A stretch of DNA of 27,466 nt from Avibacterium volantium_A (GCF_049366555.1 NZ_JBMMGT010000031.1:1-27466), one strand, 5' to 3'; positions 15,616 through 24,255 are shown, counted from the stretch's first letter. Numbers and translations: made by a program. Notes: generated by a model not told the origin, from the sequence alone.

Positions 15616-16446
15616 ATGTCAGAGAAAAAACAATTAACTAAAGCGGATATTCGTAGCACTTACTGGCGTTCGACATTTTTATTAGGCTCATTTAACTTTG
15701 AGCGTATGCAAGCAATGGGTTTTTGTGTATCAATGATCCCCGCAATCAAACGCTTATATAGCAAAAAAGAAGATCAAGCCGATGCGTTAAAACGCCACCT
15801 TGAATTTTTTAATACGCAGCCTTGGGTTGCTTCGTCAATCATTGGTGTAACAGTAGCAATGGAACAAGAACGTGCTAACGGCGCAACAGACATTGATGAC
15901 GCAGCGATTAGTGGCGTAAAAGTGGGGCTAATGGGGCCATTAGCTGGCGTGGGTGATCCTATTTTCTGGGGAACATTACGCCCTGTTCTCGCCGCCTTAG
16001 GGGCAGGTTTAGCCATTAGCGGAAGCCTATTAGGCCCATTGTTATTCTTTATCGGCATTAACATTTTCCGTGCCTTAACCCGTTGGTATGGTTTCCATTA
16101 TGGTTATGCGAAAGGAACGGAAATTGTGCAAGATATGGGCGGCGGTCGCTTACAAAAACTTACCCAAGGAGCCTCTATTTTGGGGTTATTTGTAATGGGC
16201 GCGCTGGTATCTAAATGGACAACCATTAATATTCCACTTGAACTCTCACGCTATGTAAACTCGCAAGGGCAAGAAGTGGTAACAACAGTGCAAAGCGTGT
16301 TAAATGAACTGCTTCCGGGGCTTGCTGCGTTAGGTTTAACCTTCTTATGTATGTATTTATTGCAGAAAAAAATCAATGCAATGTACATTATTTTCGCCTT
16401 GTTTGGTGTGGGCATTGTGGGATACTATTTCGGTATTTTAGCCTAA
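15616..16446 (+). CDS. manZ: PTS mannose-family EIID component
   Basis: I start at ATG 15616 (276 residues), 8 bases after AAGGA, not the TTG two codons earlier. The N-terminal half carries the EIID signature: RSTYWRSTFLLGSFNFERMQAMGF, then the conserved glycine-rich GLMGPLAGVGDPIFWGTLRP. Hydrophobic segments lie in the C-terminal third. It completes the EIIC-EIID membrane complex. A hairpin terminator begins 14 bases after its stop, so the next gene is probably expressed by readthrough or its own promoter. Confidence 0.95.
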   Translation: MSEKKQLTKADIRSTYWRSTFLLGSFNFERMQAMGFCVSMIPAIKRLYSKKEDQADALKRHLEFFNTQPWVASSIIGVTVAMEQERANGATDIDDAAISGVKVGLMGPLAGVGDPIFWGTLRPVLAALGAGLAISGSLLGPLLFFIGINIFRALTRWYGFHYGYAKGTEIVQDMGGGRLQKLTQGASILGLFVMGALVSKWTTINIPLELSRYVNSQGQEVVTTVQSVLNELLPGLAALGLTFLCMYLLQKKINAMYIIFALFGVGIVGYYFGILA

Positions 16447-16459
16447 CTAAAATTTACTA

Positions 16460-16487
16460 AAGGGCGGTGTTAAAAACCGCCTTTTTT
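16460..16487 (+). terminator. Terminator after manZ
   Basis: A GC core GGCGGT/ACCGCC (16463-16468 with 16476-16481) is extended by A-T pairs, with a 7-base loop and six T residues (16482-16487). Confidence 0.82.
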
Positions 16488-16531
16488 ATTAGAGTAAACA
16501 AATTCACAATGATAATAAAAAGGAATGTTTA

Positions 16532-16912
16532 ATGAAGTTAAAAGATCTAATTAATCCACCAGAGAATGAAAGCTATTTAAAAAATAGTTCCAAATTAATC
16601 ACCGCACTTTTTATTATTGGCGGCATTGCTTATTACCCAACCAAAGGCTATGGCACGGTAATTGCTCTTGTGATTGCATTAATGATATTAGTCGGACAAA
16701 AATTATTACTTTCACAAATTAATAAAGATTTTGCTGATATGTATTTTGCCAAAGAACAATTTGAAAAACTGGGCAATAAAACCTATTTAGAATTTATTGT
16801 CGCCCGCTCAAGCCAAATTTTGCAAGACAATAAAGTATTATCTGAAAAAGGAAAGCAAGAATTAAACGCATTGCAACAATACGCCACTTCAGCTTTAGCA
16901 AAACACCAATAA
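16532..16912 (+). CDS. Uncharacterised two-helix membrane protein
   Basis: I do not recognise this 126-residue protein. It has a polar N-terminus (MKLKDLINPPENESYLKNSS), two adjacent hydrophobic segments at about 21-37 and 41-60 joined by a short turn (PTKGYG), and then a charged, helical C-terminal half (61-126) that could form a coiled coil. An AAAGG ribosome site lies 9 bases before ATG. It follows the mannose PTS operon after a terminator and ends at its own hairpin terminator, so it may be a separate unit. It does not look like the cytosolic DUF956 protein of Gram-positive man operons, nor did I recognise it as YobD/ManO. An uptake signal is inside (16601-16609). Confidence 0.8.
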   Translation: MKLKDLINPPENESYLKNSSKLITALFIIGGIAYYPTKGYGTVIALVIALMILVGQKLLLSQINKDFADMYFAKEQFEKLGNKTYLEFIVARSSQILQDNKVLSEKGKQELNALQQYATSALAKHQ

Positions 16913-16930
16913 GATGATTTAAAGCATAAA

Positions 16931-16962
16931 AAAATAGGCTTAAAAAATTTAAGCCTATTTTT
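16931..16962. terminator. Bidirectional terminator hairpin
   Basis: A perfect 14-bp stem (16931-16944 with 16948-16961) has A residues before and T residues after, so it works in both directions. It separates the convergent unknown gene and gshF. Confidence 0.88.
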
Positions 16963-16983
16963 ATTAAAATTTAGAAAAAAAGC

Positions 16984-16992
16984 ACCGCACTT
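16984..16992 (-). repeat. DNA uptake signal abutting gshF stop
   Basis: ACCGCACTT on the plus strand, directly adjoining the gshF stop codon at 16993-16995. Not paired with another copy. Confidence 0.8.
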
Positions 16993-19269
16993 TTAGTTTG
17001 GCAATTCTGGGAATAACATTTTAATCACGTCCAAAGTGAGGCGGCGTGATTTTCCTGAATAAGGGAAAATGTGCATCATCATCATTGGATTAAAATTGGC
17101 TTCAATTACGCCCCAAGATTGCAAGCTTGGCTCAGCGGGCTTGTGGAGATCAGGAATAATCAGATCCACGCCACAAACTGCCGCGCCCATTGCCTTGGTG
17201 ATGCCAACAGCGAGCGCTTTATAGCTTGGGTGCATTTCATCGGTCATATCAATGCTATCACCGCCTGTGCTGATGTTTGAATTGGCACGCAGTTGCACAA
17301 TGTGCCCCGCTTCAGGAATACTATCCACCGTTAAGCCTTGCTCTTTGAGTTGTAGTTTCTCAATATCGCCAAGGGCAATTTTTTTCAATGGCGTACGGCT
17401 ACCATCGCCACGCAATGGGTGATCGTTTTTCGCCGCGACCAATTCTGCCACGCTGTGTTTGCCATCACCCACCACATTGGCTGGCACGCGTAATAGCACG
17501 GCAAGGGTTTCATCACCTAGCACGAAGAAACGATATTCCGTGCCGCTTAGGTAATCTTCCACCATCACTTCTTTATCTTCGCGGAAGGCAATTTCAATGG
17601 CTTTCGCAAAATCTTCACGGTTGCTAACACCTTGTTGGAAAATAGTGATACCTAAACCATAATTGGTAGATTTTGGCTTAATTACCACGGCGCGCCCTTC
17701 AAATAAGCCGTAATTCGCAATGGCTTGTTCGGCGGAGGTAAATTCCATACTCTGTGGCACGTTAAAGCCTGCTTTATGCAATACTTTTTTGGTAACCACT
17801 TTATTTTCCATAATCAACGGCGAGATATAGCTATCCTTTGAGGTCATATTGCCGTTTTTCACATATTCAATATGATCGCCCACTTGCAAGCAAAGGAACT
17901 GATCTTGCTCGTCCAAAATTTCCGTTTTGATCCCTTTTTGGATCAAATCAAACAATAACGCTTGGGTGGATAATTCCATATTATCAAAGGCTTCCAATGC
18001 ATAAAAACGCTCAAAAGCATTGGCTTTATATTGTTGCGCAAGGGCTGCCCCAAGTTTTTGATAATCACCTGCTTTTTCAATGGCTTGCACTAAACGTCCG
18101 CCAAGGGTTAAAGCTGGATCGGCAAACTGTTGTAATTTTTGTTGCACGATTTCACTGATTTCTTGCGGAGCTTGAATCTCTTGCAACATTGCTAATAATT
18201 GGTTTAATAATTGTTCACCCTCAGCGGCATATTGGGTTGGTGAAAGGGGATTTTCTAATGCCACTTCAGCCAATCTTGCCTTGCCTAATTCCACACCATT
18301 TTGATCCACTGTTTCATCCAGCCAAATCATTAATAAAACGAAGTAATGGATAAATTTCGCATCGCTGAGGGTGATGCCGTATTGATCGAACGGGTTAAGA
18401 TCGAACAAGCGAAACTCTAAATATTGAATACCGTTGTTGAGCAATTCGCGGGCTTTTTTCGCACCGCGCAAACGTACATTAGAATAAAATTCTTTTTCGG
18501 CAATGAGCTTGCCTGTTTTCACCCAATGCTCAAGGCTTTCCACATAGCTTTCAATGCTATCAAAAGACACTTTAATTTCAGGATCATTCACATAGCCATA
18601 TTGGCTTGAACGCAGGCTGCGTACATATTGCCCTGCTTTTAATGGGCTACCTTGTTTGAAATAATTATCTTGCACCGTTGGCGTTGCAGCTAGCAAATAA
18701 AGTAAAACCCATTGATAACGAAGGAAATTCTTCGCCATTTTGAGGTATAAATCATTCTGAAATTGCACCGCACTTTGATATTTTGACTGTGCTTTGAAAA
18801 GGGTCTGTACCAGTTCAGGATCAAGCTGGAAGTTGTAGTGAATGCCACTCACCATTTGCTTATTTTTGCCGTAAGATTTCACTAAATGCTCGCGGTAAGC
18901 CACATCTTCAGCATTGTCTAATTGCGCCACTTGAATTTGATCTTCTGGTGGTAAGCCTGCTGGCATACTGAGTGGGAACAAATATTCATCTTCTGGAATA
19001 GAACGCAGTACCACTTGATGAATGGCAGAAAGCCAACGCAGGCTATCTTCCAATTTATGCTGTGGCGGGGTGATTATTTCTACTTGGCTTTCAGCAAAAT
19101 CCGTTTGAATATAAGGATGATACGATCGATTGCCAAAAACCTTAGGGTGTTCAGTGGTTACGATAGAACCGTCTGCGTGTACACGCTGGCTCTCTTTTTC
19201 AATCCCAAATGAGCCTTGTTGGAATAACAGCCCAAGATGGTTTTGTTTAATGGTTTGTTGGATTTTCAT
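16993..19269 (-). CDS. gshF: Bifunctional glutamate-cysteine ligase/glutathione synthetase
   Basis: This protein makes both peptide bonds of glutathione. I start at ATG 19269 (758 residues, the size known for Pasteurella GshF), after AAGGAA; the longer frame adds only six residues. The N-terminal GshA-like ligase occupies about 1-450 (FGIEKESQRVH near 22-32, then QVEIITPP near 62-69). The C-terminal ATP-grasp synthetase fills about 480-758, with the nucleotide-binding stretch VVIKPKSTNYGLGI at 528-541 and EANFNPMMMMHIF near the end. An uptake signal is embedded at 18767-18775. A predicted promoter and an FNR-like dyad lie upstream. Such fusions replace separate gshA and gshB. Confidence 0.97.
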   Translation of the reverse strand: MKIQQTIKQNHLGLLFQQGSFGIEKESQRVHADGSIVTTEHPKVFGNRSYHPYIQTDFAESQVEIITPPQHKLEDSLRWLSAIHQVVLRSIPEDEYLFPLSMPAGLPPEDQIQVAQLDNAEDVAYREHLVKSYGKNKQMVSGIHYNFQLDPELVQTLFKAQSKYQSAVQFQNDLYLKMAKNFLRYQWVLLYLLAATPTVQDNYFKQGSPLKAGQYVRSLRSSQYGYVNDPEIKVSFDSIESYVESLEHWVKTGKLIAEKEFYSNVRLRGAKKARELLNNGIQYLEFRLFDLNPFDQYGITLSDAKFIHYFVLLMIWLDETVDQNGVELGKARLAEVALENPLSPTQYAAEGEQLLNQLLAMLQEIQAPQEISEIVQQKLQQFADPALTLGGRLVQAIEKAGDYQKLGAALAQQYKANAFERFYALEAFDNMELSTQALLFDLIQKGIKTEILDEQDQFLCLQVGDHIEYVKNGNMTSKDSYISPLIMENKVVTKKVLHKAGFNVPQSMEFTSAEQAIANYGLFEGRAVVIKPKSTNYGLGITIFQQGVSNREDFAKAIEIAFREDKEVMVEDYLSGTEYRFFVLGDETLAVLLRVPANVVGDGKHSVAELVAAKNDHPLRGDGSRTPLKKIALGDIEKLQLKEQGLTVDSIPEAGHIVQLRANSNISTGGDSIDMTDEMHPSYKALAVGITKAMGAAVCGVDLIIPDLHKPAEPSLQSWGVIEANFNPMMMMHIFPYSGKSRRLTLDVIKMLFPELPN

Positions 19270-19306
19270 ATTTTTCCTTCTATTCAAGGTCAGGACAATG
19301 CTGACT

Positions 19307-19335
19307 ATTATCTAAGCTCATTACTAAAAAGGCAA
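19307..19335 (-). promoter_or_regulatory. Predicted gshF promoter
   Basis: On the minus strand TTGCCT (plus 19330-19335) and GATAAT (plus 19307-19312) are 17 bases apart, with a start near 19300 and a leader of about 31 bases. Confidence 0.6.
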
Positions 19336-19360
19336 AAACTAAATCTTTATGAGTTATAGC

Positions 19361-19380
19361 GATTTGATCTTAAACAAATC
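19361..19380. promoter_or_regulatory. FNR-like dyad upstream of gshF
   Basis: Perfect 6-bp arms GATTTG (19361-19366) and CAAATC (19375-19380) have an 8-base spacer. Inside, TTGAT-N4-AACAA (19364-19377) matches nine of ten FNR consensus bases. It is centred about 70 bases before the predicted gshF start. Confidence 0.45.
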
Positions 19381-19407
19381 ACGACATATTTCGCCATAAA
19401 ATAGATA

Positions 19408-19425
19408 GGCGGATTTTACTCCGCC
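19408..19425 (-). terminator. Possible isc operon terminator
   Basis: A 6-bp GC-rich stem GGCGGA/TCCGCC (19408-19413 with 19420-19425) lies 41 bases after the fdx stop. No proper T run follows on the minus strand, so termination is uncertain. Confidence 0.4.
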
Positions 19426-19466
19426 CCAGTTAGAAAACCTTAATCAGTTTTTGCTTTTGTTCTCGC

Positions 19467-19805
19467 TTAATGCTCTTCTCTAGCGTGGTTTAAACTGTAT
19501 TTTGGAATTTCCACCACCAAATCTTCTTTACCAATTTGGCATTGGCAGCTTAAACGGCTGTCCACTTCTAAGCCCCAAGCCTTATCTAGCATATCGTCTT
19601 CCGCTTCGGTGCTTTCATTTAAACTATCAAATCCCTCGCGGATCACAACGTGGCAGGTGGTGCAAGCACAGGATTTATCGCACGCGTGTTCAATTTCAAT
19701 GCCGGCATCTAATGCCACATCTAATAAATTATCCCCTTCGGCAGCGTCCACCACCATTCCTTCCGGACAAAGGGTTTCGTGAGGTAAAAAAATGACTTTA
19801 GCCAT
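19467..19805 (-). CDS. fdx: ISC-type [2Fe-2S] ferredoxin
   Basis: This 112-residue adrenodoxin-type ferredoxin (E. coli Fdx 111) supplies electrons during iron-sulfur cluster assembly. Cluster ligands Cys42, Cys48, Cys51 and Cys87 match the E. coli positions, and the extra Cys46 is also conserved. The acidic patch (about 65-73, ESTEAEDDM) should dock IscS. It starts 5 bases after hscA, with AAGGAA reaching back over the hscA stop, so the two are coupled. It appears to be the last gene of the operon: no iscX frame follows in the 197 bases before gshF. Confidence 0.97.
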   Translation of the reverse strand: MAKVIFLPHETLCPEGMVVDAAEGDNLLDVALDAGIEIEHACDKSCACTTCHVVIREGFDSLNESTEAEDDMLDKAWGLEVDSRLSCQCQIGKEDLVVEIPKYSLNHAREEH

Positions 19806-19810
19806 AATAA

Positions 19811-21676
19811 CTATTCCTTAAAATTCTCAATTTCATCAATAGAATGCCCAGAAAGAGCGGTTCTAATTGATTTATCCATACGGCGTGCCGCAAATTCTTG
19901 CGTGGCACGATCCAAGGCTTTAATGCCTTGCTTAATGGCAAGGCTATCTTCTTGTTGTACTAATTCTTGCAGCGAAATTAACGCATTTTTCACCGCACTT
20001 AATTCTTCATCATTCAACAGGCTTTCGTCCTGTTGCAAGGCAGAATGCACGCTTTCAATCACACGGGTTGCTTCCACTCGCTGTTCCGCTAATAAACGTG
20101 CTTGAATGTCTTCTTTGGCGTTTTCCATTGAGGCTTTCAACATTGCGGCAATTTCTTCATCAGTTAGCCCGTAAGAGGGTTTCACCTGAATGGAAGATTG
20201 CACGCCAGTGGATTTTTCCATTGCGGTTACACTCAGCAAACCATCTGCGTCCACTTGATAGGTAACACGAATATGCGCAGCCCCTGCTGCCATTGGTGGA
20301 ATACCACGCAAGGTAAAACGCGCTAGGGATCGGCAATCTGCCACCATTTCACGCTCACCTTGCACAATATGCACGCTCATTGCGGTTTGCCCGTCTTTAA
20401 AGGTGGTGAACTCTTGCGCTCTTGCCACAGGAATGGTGGTATTGCGTGGAATAATTTTTTCCACTAAACCGCCCATTGTTTCAATCCCCAAGGAAAGCGG
20501 AATCACGTCCAGTAGCAGCATTTCGCTATCTGGCTTGTTGCCCACTAAAATATCCGCTTGAATAGCCGCACCAAGTGCTACAACTTTATCAGGATCGATA
20601 GAGGTTAATGGCTCACGTTGGAAAAACTCGCCCACTTTTTCACGCACAAACGGCACACGGGTTGAACCGCCCACCATCACCACTTCTCGCACATCTTGCG
20701 GACTGATGCCAGCATCTTTTAATGCTCGGCGACAAGCCATTAATGAGCGCTTCACTAAAGGCTCAATGAGCTGATTAAAGGTTTCACGGCTAAGCTCGCC
20801 TTGCCAATTTTGATATTCAACACAGCTACTTTGTGCGTCAGACAACTCGGTTTTCAGCTGTTTCGCTAAATTCCAAAGCTCACGGGTTTGTTGATCATTT
20901 TTCGGTGCAATGCCAGATTGTTCCACGATCCAATCGGCGATGAGATGATCGAAATCATCACCGCCCAATGCCGTATCACCGCCCGTAGCCAGCACTTCAA
21001 ACACGCCTTTGGATAAACGCAAAATGGAAATATCAAAGGTGCCGCCACCCAAATCATAAACCGCAATGACGCCTTCTTGTCCGCTGTCTAAGCCGTAGGC
21101 AATGGCGGCAGCGGTGGGTTCGTTAAGTAAACGTAATACGTTTAACCCTGCCAATTTCGCTGCATCTTTGGTGCTTTGACGTTGTGCGTCATCAAAATAG
21201 GCTGGCACGGTGATCACCGCCCCTTGTAATTCGCCGCCTAGGCGTTTTTCTGCAAGTGCGGTCAATTTTTTCAGAATTTCACTTGAAACTTCAATCGGGC
21301 TACGCACACCTTGCGCGCTTTCAAATAAAGGCAAACCATTTTCACTTTGTTGAAAACGGTAAGGCAAATTCGGGTAGCGATTTTGCACGTCCGCCAATGA
21401 ACGACCGATTAAACGCTTAACAGAAATAATGGTATTTTGCGGATCAAGACTAGCTAATTCCCCAGCTTCATACCCCACAAGCACGGGCTGATTGGCAGAA
21501 AAATTAACAATTGAAGGCGTTAATGCACGCTCTTTTTCGTCCAATAAAATTTCTGCCATTCCACTGCGCACGGTGGCAACAAGGGAATTGGTTGTGCCAA
21601 GATCAATGCCCACCGCTAATTTGTGTTGGTGCGGCGCGCTGGTTTGTCCTGGTTCCGCAATTTGTAATAAAGCCAT
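19811..21676 (-). CDS. hscA: Fe-S assembly Hsp70 chaperone HscA
   Basis: This 621-residue specialised Hsp70 (E. coli 616) accelerates cluster transfer from IscU with HscB as J-partner. The three Hsp70 signatures are present: GIDLGTTNSLVATV (23-36), AVYDLGGGTFDISIL (205-219) and VVMVGGSTRVPFVRE (332-346). The substrate-binding domain follows from about 390, with a helical lid. It lacks the EEVD-like tail and the long C-terminus of DnaK, fitting HscA. The hscB gene ends 11 bases upstream and fdx begins 5 bases downstream. Uptake signals are embedded at 19992-20000 and 21254-21262. Confidence 0.97.
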   Translation of the reverse strand: MALLQIAEPGQTSAPHQHKLAVGIDLGTTNSLVATVRSGMAEILLDEKERALTPSIVNFSANQPVLVGYEAGELASLDPQNTIISVKRLIGRSLADVQNRYPNLPYRFQQSENGLPLFESAQGVRSPIEVSSEILKKLTALAEKRLGGELQGAVITVPAYFDDAQRQSTKDAAKLAGLNVLRLLNEPTAAAIAYGLDSGQEGVIAVYDLGGGTFDISILRLSKGVFEVLATGGDTALGGDDFDHLIADWIVEQSGIAPKNDQQTRELWNLAKQLKTELSDAQSSCVEYQNWQGELSRETFNQLIEPLVKRSLMACRRALKDAGISPQDVREVVMVGGSTRVPFVREKVGEFFQREPLTSIDPDKVVALGAAIQADILVGNKPDSEMLLLDVIPLSLGIETMGGLVEKIIPRNTTIPVARAQEFTTFKDGQTAMSVHIVQGEREMVADCRSLARFTLRGIPPMAAGAAHIRVTYQVDADGLLSVTAMEKSTGVQSSIQVKPSYGLTDEEIAAMLKASMENAKEDIQARLLAEQRVEATRVIESVHSALQQDESLLNDEELSAVKNALISLQELVQQEDSLAIKQGIKALDRATQEFAARRMDKSIRTALSGHSIDEIENFKE

Positions 21677-21687
21677 TGTTATTCTCT

Positions 21688-22206
21688 TTAAAAATCCATT
21701 AAGTTGTCTTCAATGCGTTCAACTTCAAGTAACAGTTTTTTGATGAAACGTAAACGATCCGTCAGCATTTGTGCCGTTGCCCAATCTTGCGCAGAAAGTG
21801 CGGTGTTTAATTGGCTTAAAATTTCCTGCCGTTGTGCGCTGATTTGCTCAGAAAACTGCATTAGCGCATCGCTGTCTTTCTGCTGTTCAATGTCTTCAAG
21901 CTCTTCGCGCCATTGCATTTGTTGCATTAAAAATGCCATATCTTGGCTGGTTTTTTCTTCCACATTTTGGCTGCCTAAATGCAAGGCAATAATGCTATCA
22001 GCACGGGCAATGGGATCTTTTAATATTTGCAAGGCATCATTCACTTCTGCCGATTTTTGCATTGCTAAACGCTGTTCTTGCGTTGAACGATGTGCAAAAT
22101 TATCGGGATGCAGGGATTTTTGCAATGCCAAATAACGGTTATTCAAGAGATCAAGATCAAGTGAAAATGCCACTGGCAAATCAAATAATGCAAAAGGATT
22201 GCTCAT
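21688..22206 (-). CDS. hscB: Fe-S assembly J-domain co-chaperone HscB
   Basis: This 172-residue protein (E. coli HscB 171) has an N-terminal J domain (about 1-75) with HPD at 33-35 and a C-terminal helical bundle (about 90-172) that binds IscU. It stimulates HscA ATPase and delivers IscU. It lies 11 bases from iscA and 11 from hscA in the operon order typical of gamma-proteobacteria. One uptake signal is inside at 21796-21804. Start ATG 22206 is preceded by AGGAAC. Confidence 0.96.
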   Translation of the reverse strand: MSNPFALFDLPVAFSLDLDLLNNRYLALQKSLHPDNFAHRSTQEQRLAMQKSAEVNDALQILKDPIARADSIIALHLGSQNVEEKTSQDMAFLMQQMQWREELEDIEQQKDSDALMQFSEQISAQRQEILSQLNTALSAQDWATAQMLTDRLRFIKKLLLEVERIEDNLMDF

Positions 22207-22217
22207 TGGTGTTCCTA

Positions 22218-22541
22218 TTAAACGTTAAAACTTTCGCCGCAGCCACATTCATCTTTCACGTTAGGATTGGTGAATTTGAACCCTTCGTTTAAGCCTTCTT
22301 TGACAAAATCAAGTTGTGTGCCGTTGAGATACACCAAACTTTTGGTATCCACGATCACTTTTACACCGTGATCTTCAAAGACTTGATCGTCTTCGTTTAA
22401 GGTATCCACAAATTCAAGCACATAAGCCAAGCCTGAACAGCCTGAGGTTTTAATGCCTAAGCGTAACCCAATGCCTTTGCCACGGTTAGCAAGGAAGGTT
22501 TTGACGCGATTTGCTGCACTTTCGGTTAATGTTACGCTCAT
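22218..22541 (-). CDS. iscA: Iron-sulfur assembly protein IscA
   Basis: I start at ATG 22541, after GGAG, giving 107 residues exactly as in E. coli. The alternative start 42 bases upstream would run into the uptake-signal hairpin. The three conserved cysteines Cys35, Cys99 and Cys101 (SGCSG and ECGCGESF) bind iron or a cluster. It acts as an A-type carrier, chiefly for [4Fe-4S] maturation. An inverted repeat lies between it and iscU. Confidence 0.97.
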   Translation of the reverse strand: MSVTLTESAANRVKTFLANRGKGIGLRLGIKTSGCSGLAYVLEFVDTLNEDDQVFEDHGVKVIVDTKSLVYLNGTQLDFVKEGLNEGFKFTNPNVKDECGCGESFNV

Positions 22542-22562
22542 AAGGTTCTCCACAAAATGATG

Positions 22563-22592
22563 AAAAGTGCGGTTAAATTTCACCGCACTTTT
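22563..22592 (-). terminator. Intra-operon uptake-signal hairpin
   Basis: A perfect 11-bp stem (22563-22573 with 22582-22592) is made of two inverted uptake 9-mers, with an 8-base loop. It lies between iscU and iscA. On the minus strand only four T residues follow, so it is likely a partial attenuator or an RNA-stability element rather than a full terminator. Confidence 0.5.
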
Positions 22593-22603
22593 ATTTGCTT
22601 AAA

Positions 22604-22987
22604 TTATTCGCCGCGTTTTGCTTTGTAATCAGCGATAGCTGCTTTAATGGCATCTTCTGCCAAAATAGAGCAATGCACTTTTACTGGTGGAAGTTCTAAT
22701 TCTTCCGCAATTTGGCTATTTTTGATGGCTTGGGCTTCATCAAGAGATTTGCCTTTCACCCATTCAGTGATCAATGAGCTTGAAGCAATGGCTGAACCGC
22801 AGCCGTATGTTTTGAATTTTGCATCTTCAATAATGCCATCATCATTCACTTTGATTTGTAACTGCATTACATCGCCACAAGCAGGCGCGCCCACCATTCC
22901 ACTTCCCACGGTTGGATCTTTTTTGTCGAATGAACCTACGTTACGCGGGTTCTCATAATGATCGATTACTTTGTCGCTATATGCCAT
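22604..22987 (-). CDS. iscU: Iron-sulfur cluster scaffold IscU
   Basis: This 127-residue scaffold (E. coli 128) is where IscS sulfur and iron form the nascent [2Fe-2S] cluster. Ligand cysteines Cys37, Cys63 and Cys106 are at the E. coli positions, with Asp39 beside the first. The HscA recognition motif LPPVK is at 99-103. The iscS gene ends 21 bases upstream. An AGGAAC ribosome site precedes ATG. The start MAYSDKVIDHYENPRNVG is the family's. Confidence 0.98.
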   Translation of the reverse strand: MAYSDKVIDHYENPRNVGSFDKKDPTVGSGMVGAPACGDVMQLQIKVNDDGIIEDAKFKTYGCGSAIASSSLITEWVKGKSLDEAQAIKNSQIAEELELPPVKVHCSILAEDAIKAAIADYKAKRGE

Positions 22988-23008
22988 TTTTCTGTTCCTT
23001 TTGCTAAA

Positions 23009-24223
23009 TTAATGGTGAGTCCACTCAATTGAGTTAAGATCAATGCCTTCTTTGAACATATCCCATAATGGGGATAATTCTCTTAATTTTTCCACCGCAC
23101 CTTTCACCAGATTGATGGTGTAATCAATTTCTTCTTCGGTGGTATAACGCCCAACGGTGAAGCGGATTGAGCTGTGTGCAAGCTCATCGTTTAATCCTAA
23201 AGCACGCAACACATAAGACGGCTCAAGGCTGGCTGAAGTACAAGCTGAACCTGATGAAACAGCAATATCACGCAATGCCATCATTAAACTTTCACCTTCC
23301 ACATAGTTGAAGCTGATGTTGAGGTTGTTGTCCACACGGTGTTCCATTGAACCGTTCACATAGGTTTCTTCGATGTTTTTTAAGCCGTTGTACAAACGAT
23401 CACGCAATGCTTTTAAGCGTGGCATTTCGGTCGCCATTTCTTCTTTGCAGATACGATAGGCTTCGCCCATACCTACGATTTGGTGAACAGGCAATGTACC
23501 TGAACGCATTCCACGTTCGTGGCCACCGCCGTGAATAATGGCTTCTAAACGCACACGCGGTTTACGGCGAACATATAATGCCCCGATACCTTTTGGTCCG
23601 TAAAGTTTGTGGCTCGACATTGACATTAAATCCACGTTCAGTTCCGCTAAATTGATCGGTAATTTGCCTACGCTTTGGGTGGCATCGGTGTGGAAAATAA
23701 TTTTGCGCTCACGGCAAAGATCGCCAATGGCTTTAATATCTTGGATCACACCAATTTCGTTATTAACGTGCATAATAGACACTAAAATGGTGTCATCACG
23801 CATTGCATTTTTTAATTCTTCTAAGTCGATTAAACCGTCTGATTTCGGTGTTAAGTAGGTAACTTCAAAGCCTTCACGTTCTAATTGACGGCAAGTATCT
23901 AGCACCGCTTTGTGTTCTGTTTTGCAGGTGATAATGTGTTTGCCTTTGCTTTGATAAAAATGCGCAGCACCTTTAATTGCAAGGTTGTCAGCTTCTGTTG
24001 CGCCTGACGTAAACACGATTTCACGGCTATCCGCACCGATTAAATCGGCAATGTGATTACGCGCCACATCAACGGCTTCTTCTGCTTGCCAGCCGAATTT
24101 ATGAGAACGGGAAGCAGGGTTCCCGAACGTGCCTTCGATGGTTAAAAACTCCATCATTTTTTTGGCAACACGTTCGTCCACAGGGCAAGTTGCCGCATAA
24201 TCTAAATAAATAGGTAATTTCAT
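23009..24223 (-). CDS. iscS: Cysteine desulfurase IscS
   Basis: This 404-residue PLP enzyme has exactly the E. coli length. It converts cysteine to alanine and donates persulfide sulfur to IscU, and also to thiolation pathways for tRNA and cofactors. The PLP-binding Lys206 is in SSHKLYGPKG, and the persulfide Cys328 is in SSGSACTS. His104 (KTEHKAV) is present. An AGGAG ribosome site precedes ATG. It is separated from iscR by 97 bases holding a hairpin and an uptake signal, and from iscU by 21 bases. Confidence 0.98.
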   Translation of the reverse strand: MKLPIYLDYAATCPVDERVAKKMMEFLTIEGTFGNPASRSHKFGWQAEEAVDVARNHIADLIGADSREIVFTSGATEADNLAIKGAAHFYQSKGKHIITCKTEHKAVLDTCRQLEREGFEVTYLTPKSDGLIDLEELKNAMRDDTILVSIMHVNNEIGVIQDIKAIGDLCRERKIIFHTDATQSVGKLPINLAELNVDLMSMSSHKLYGPKGIGALYVRRKPRVRLEAIIHGGGHERGMRSGTLPVHQIVGMGEAYRICKEEMATEMPRLKALRDRLYNGLKNIEETYVNGSMEHRVDNNLNISFNYVEGESLMMALRDIAVSSGSACTSASLEPSYVLRALGLNDELAHSSIRFTVGRYTTEEEIDYTINLVKGAVEKLRELSPLWDMFKEGIDLNSIEWTHH

Positions 24224-24255
24224 TCTACACTCCTAAAAAAAATCTATTATTTTGC

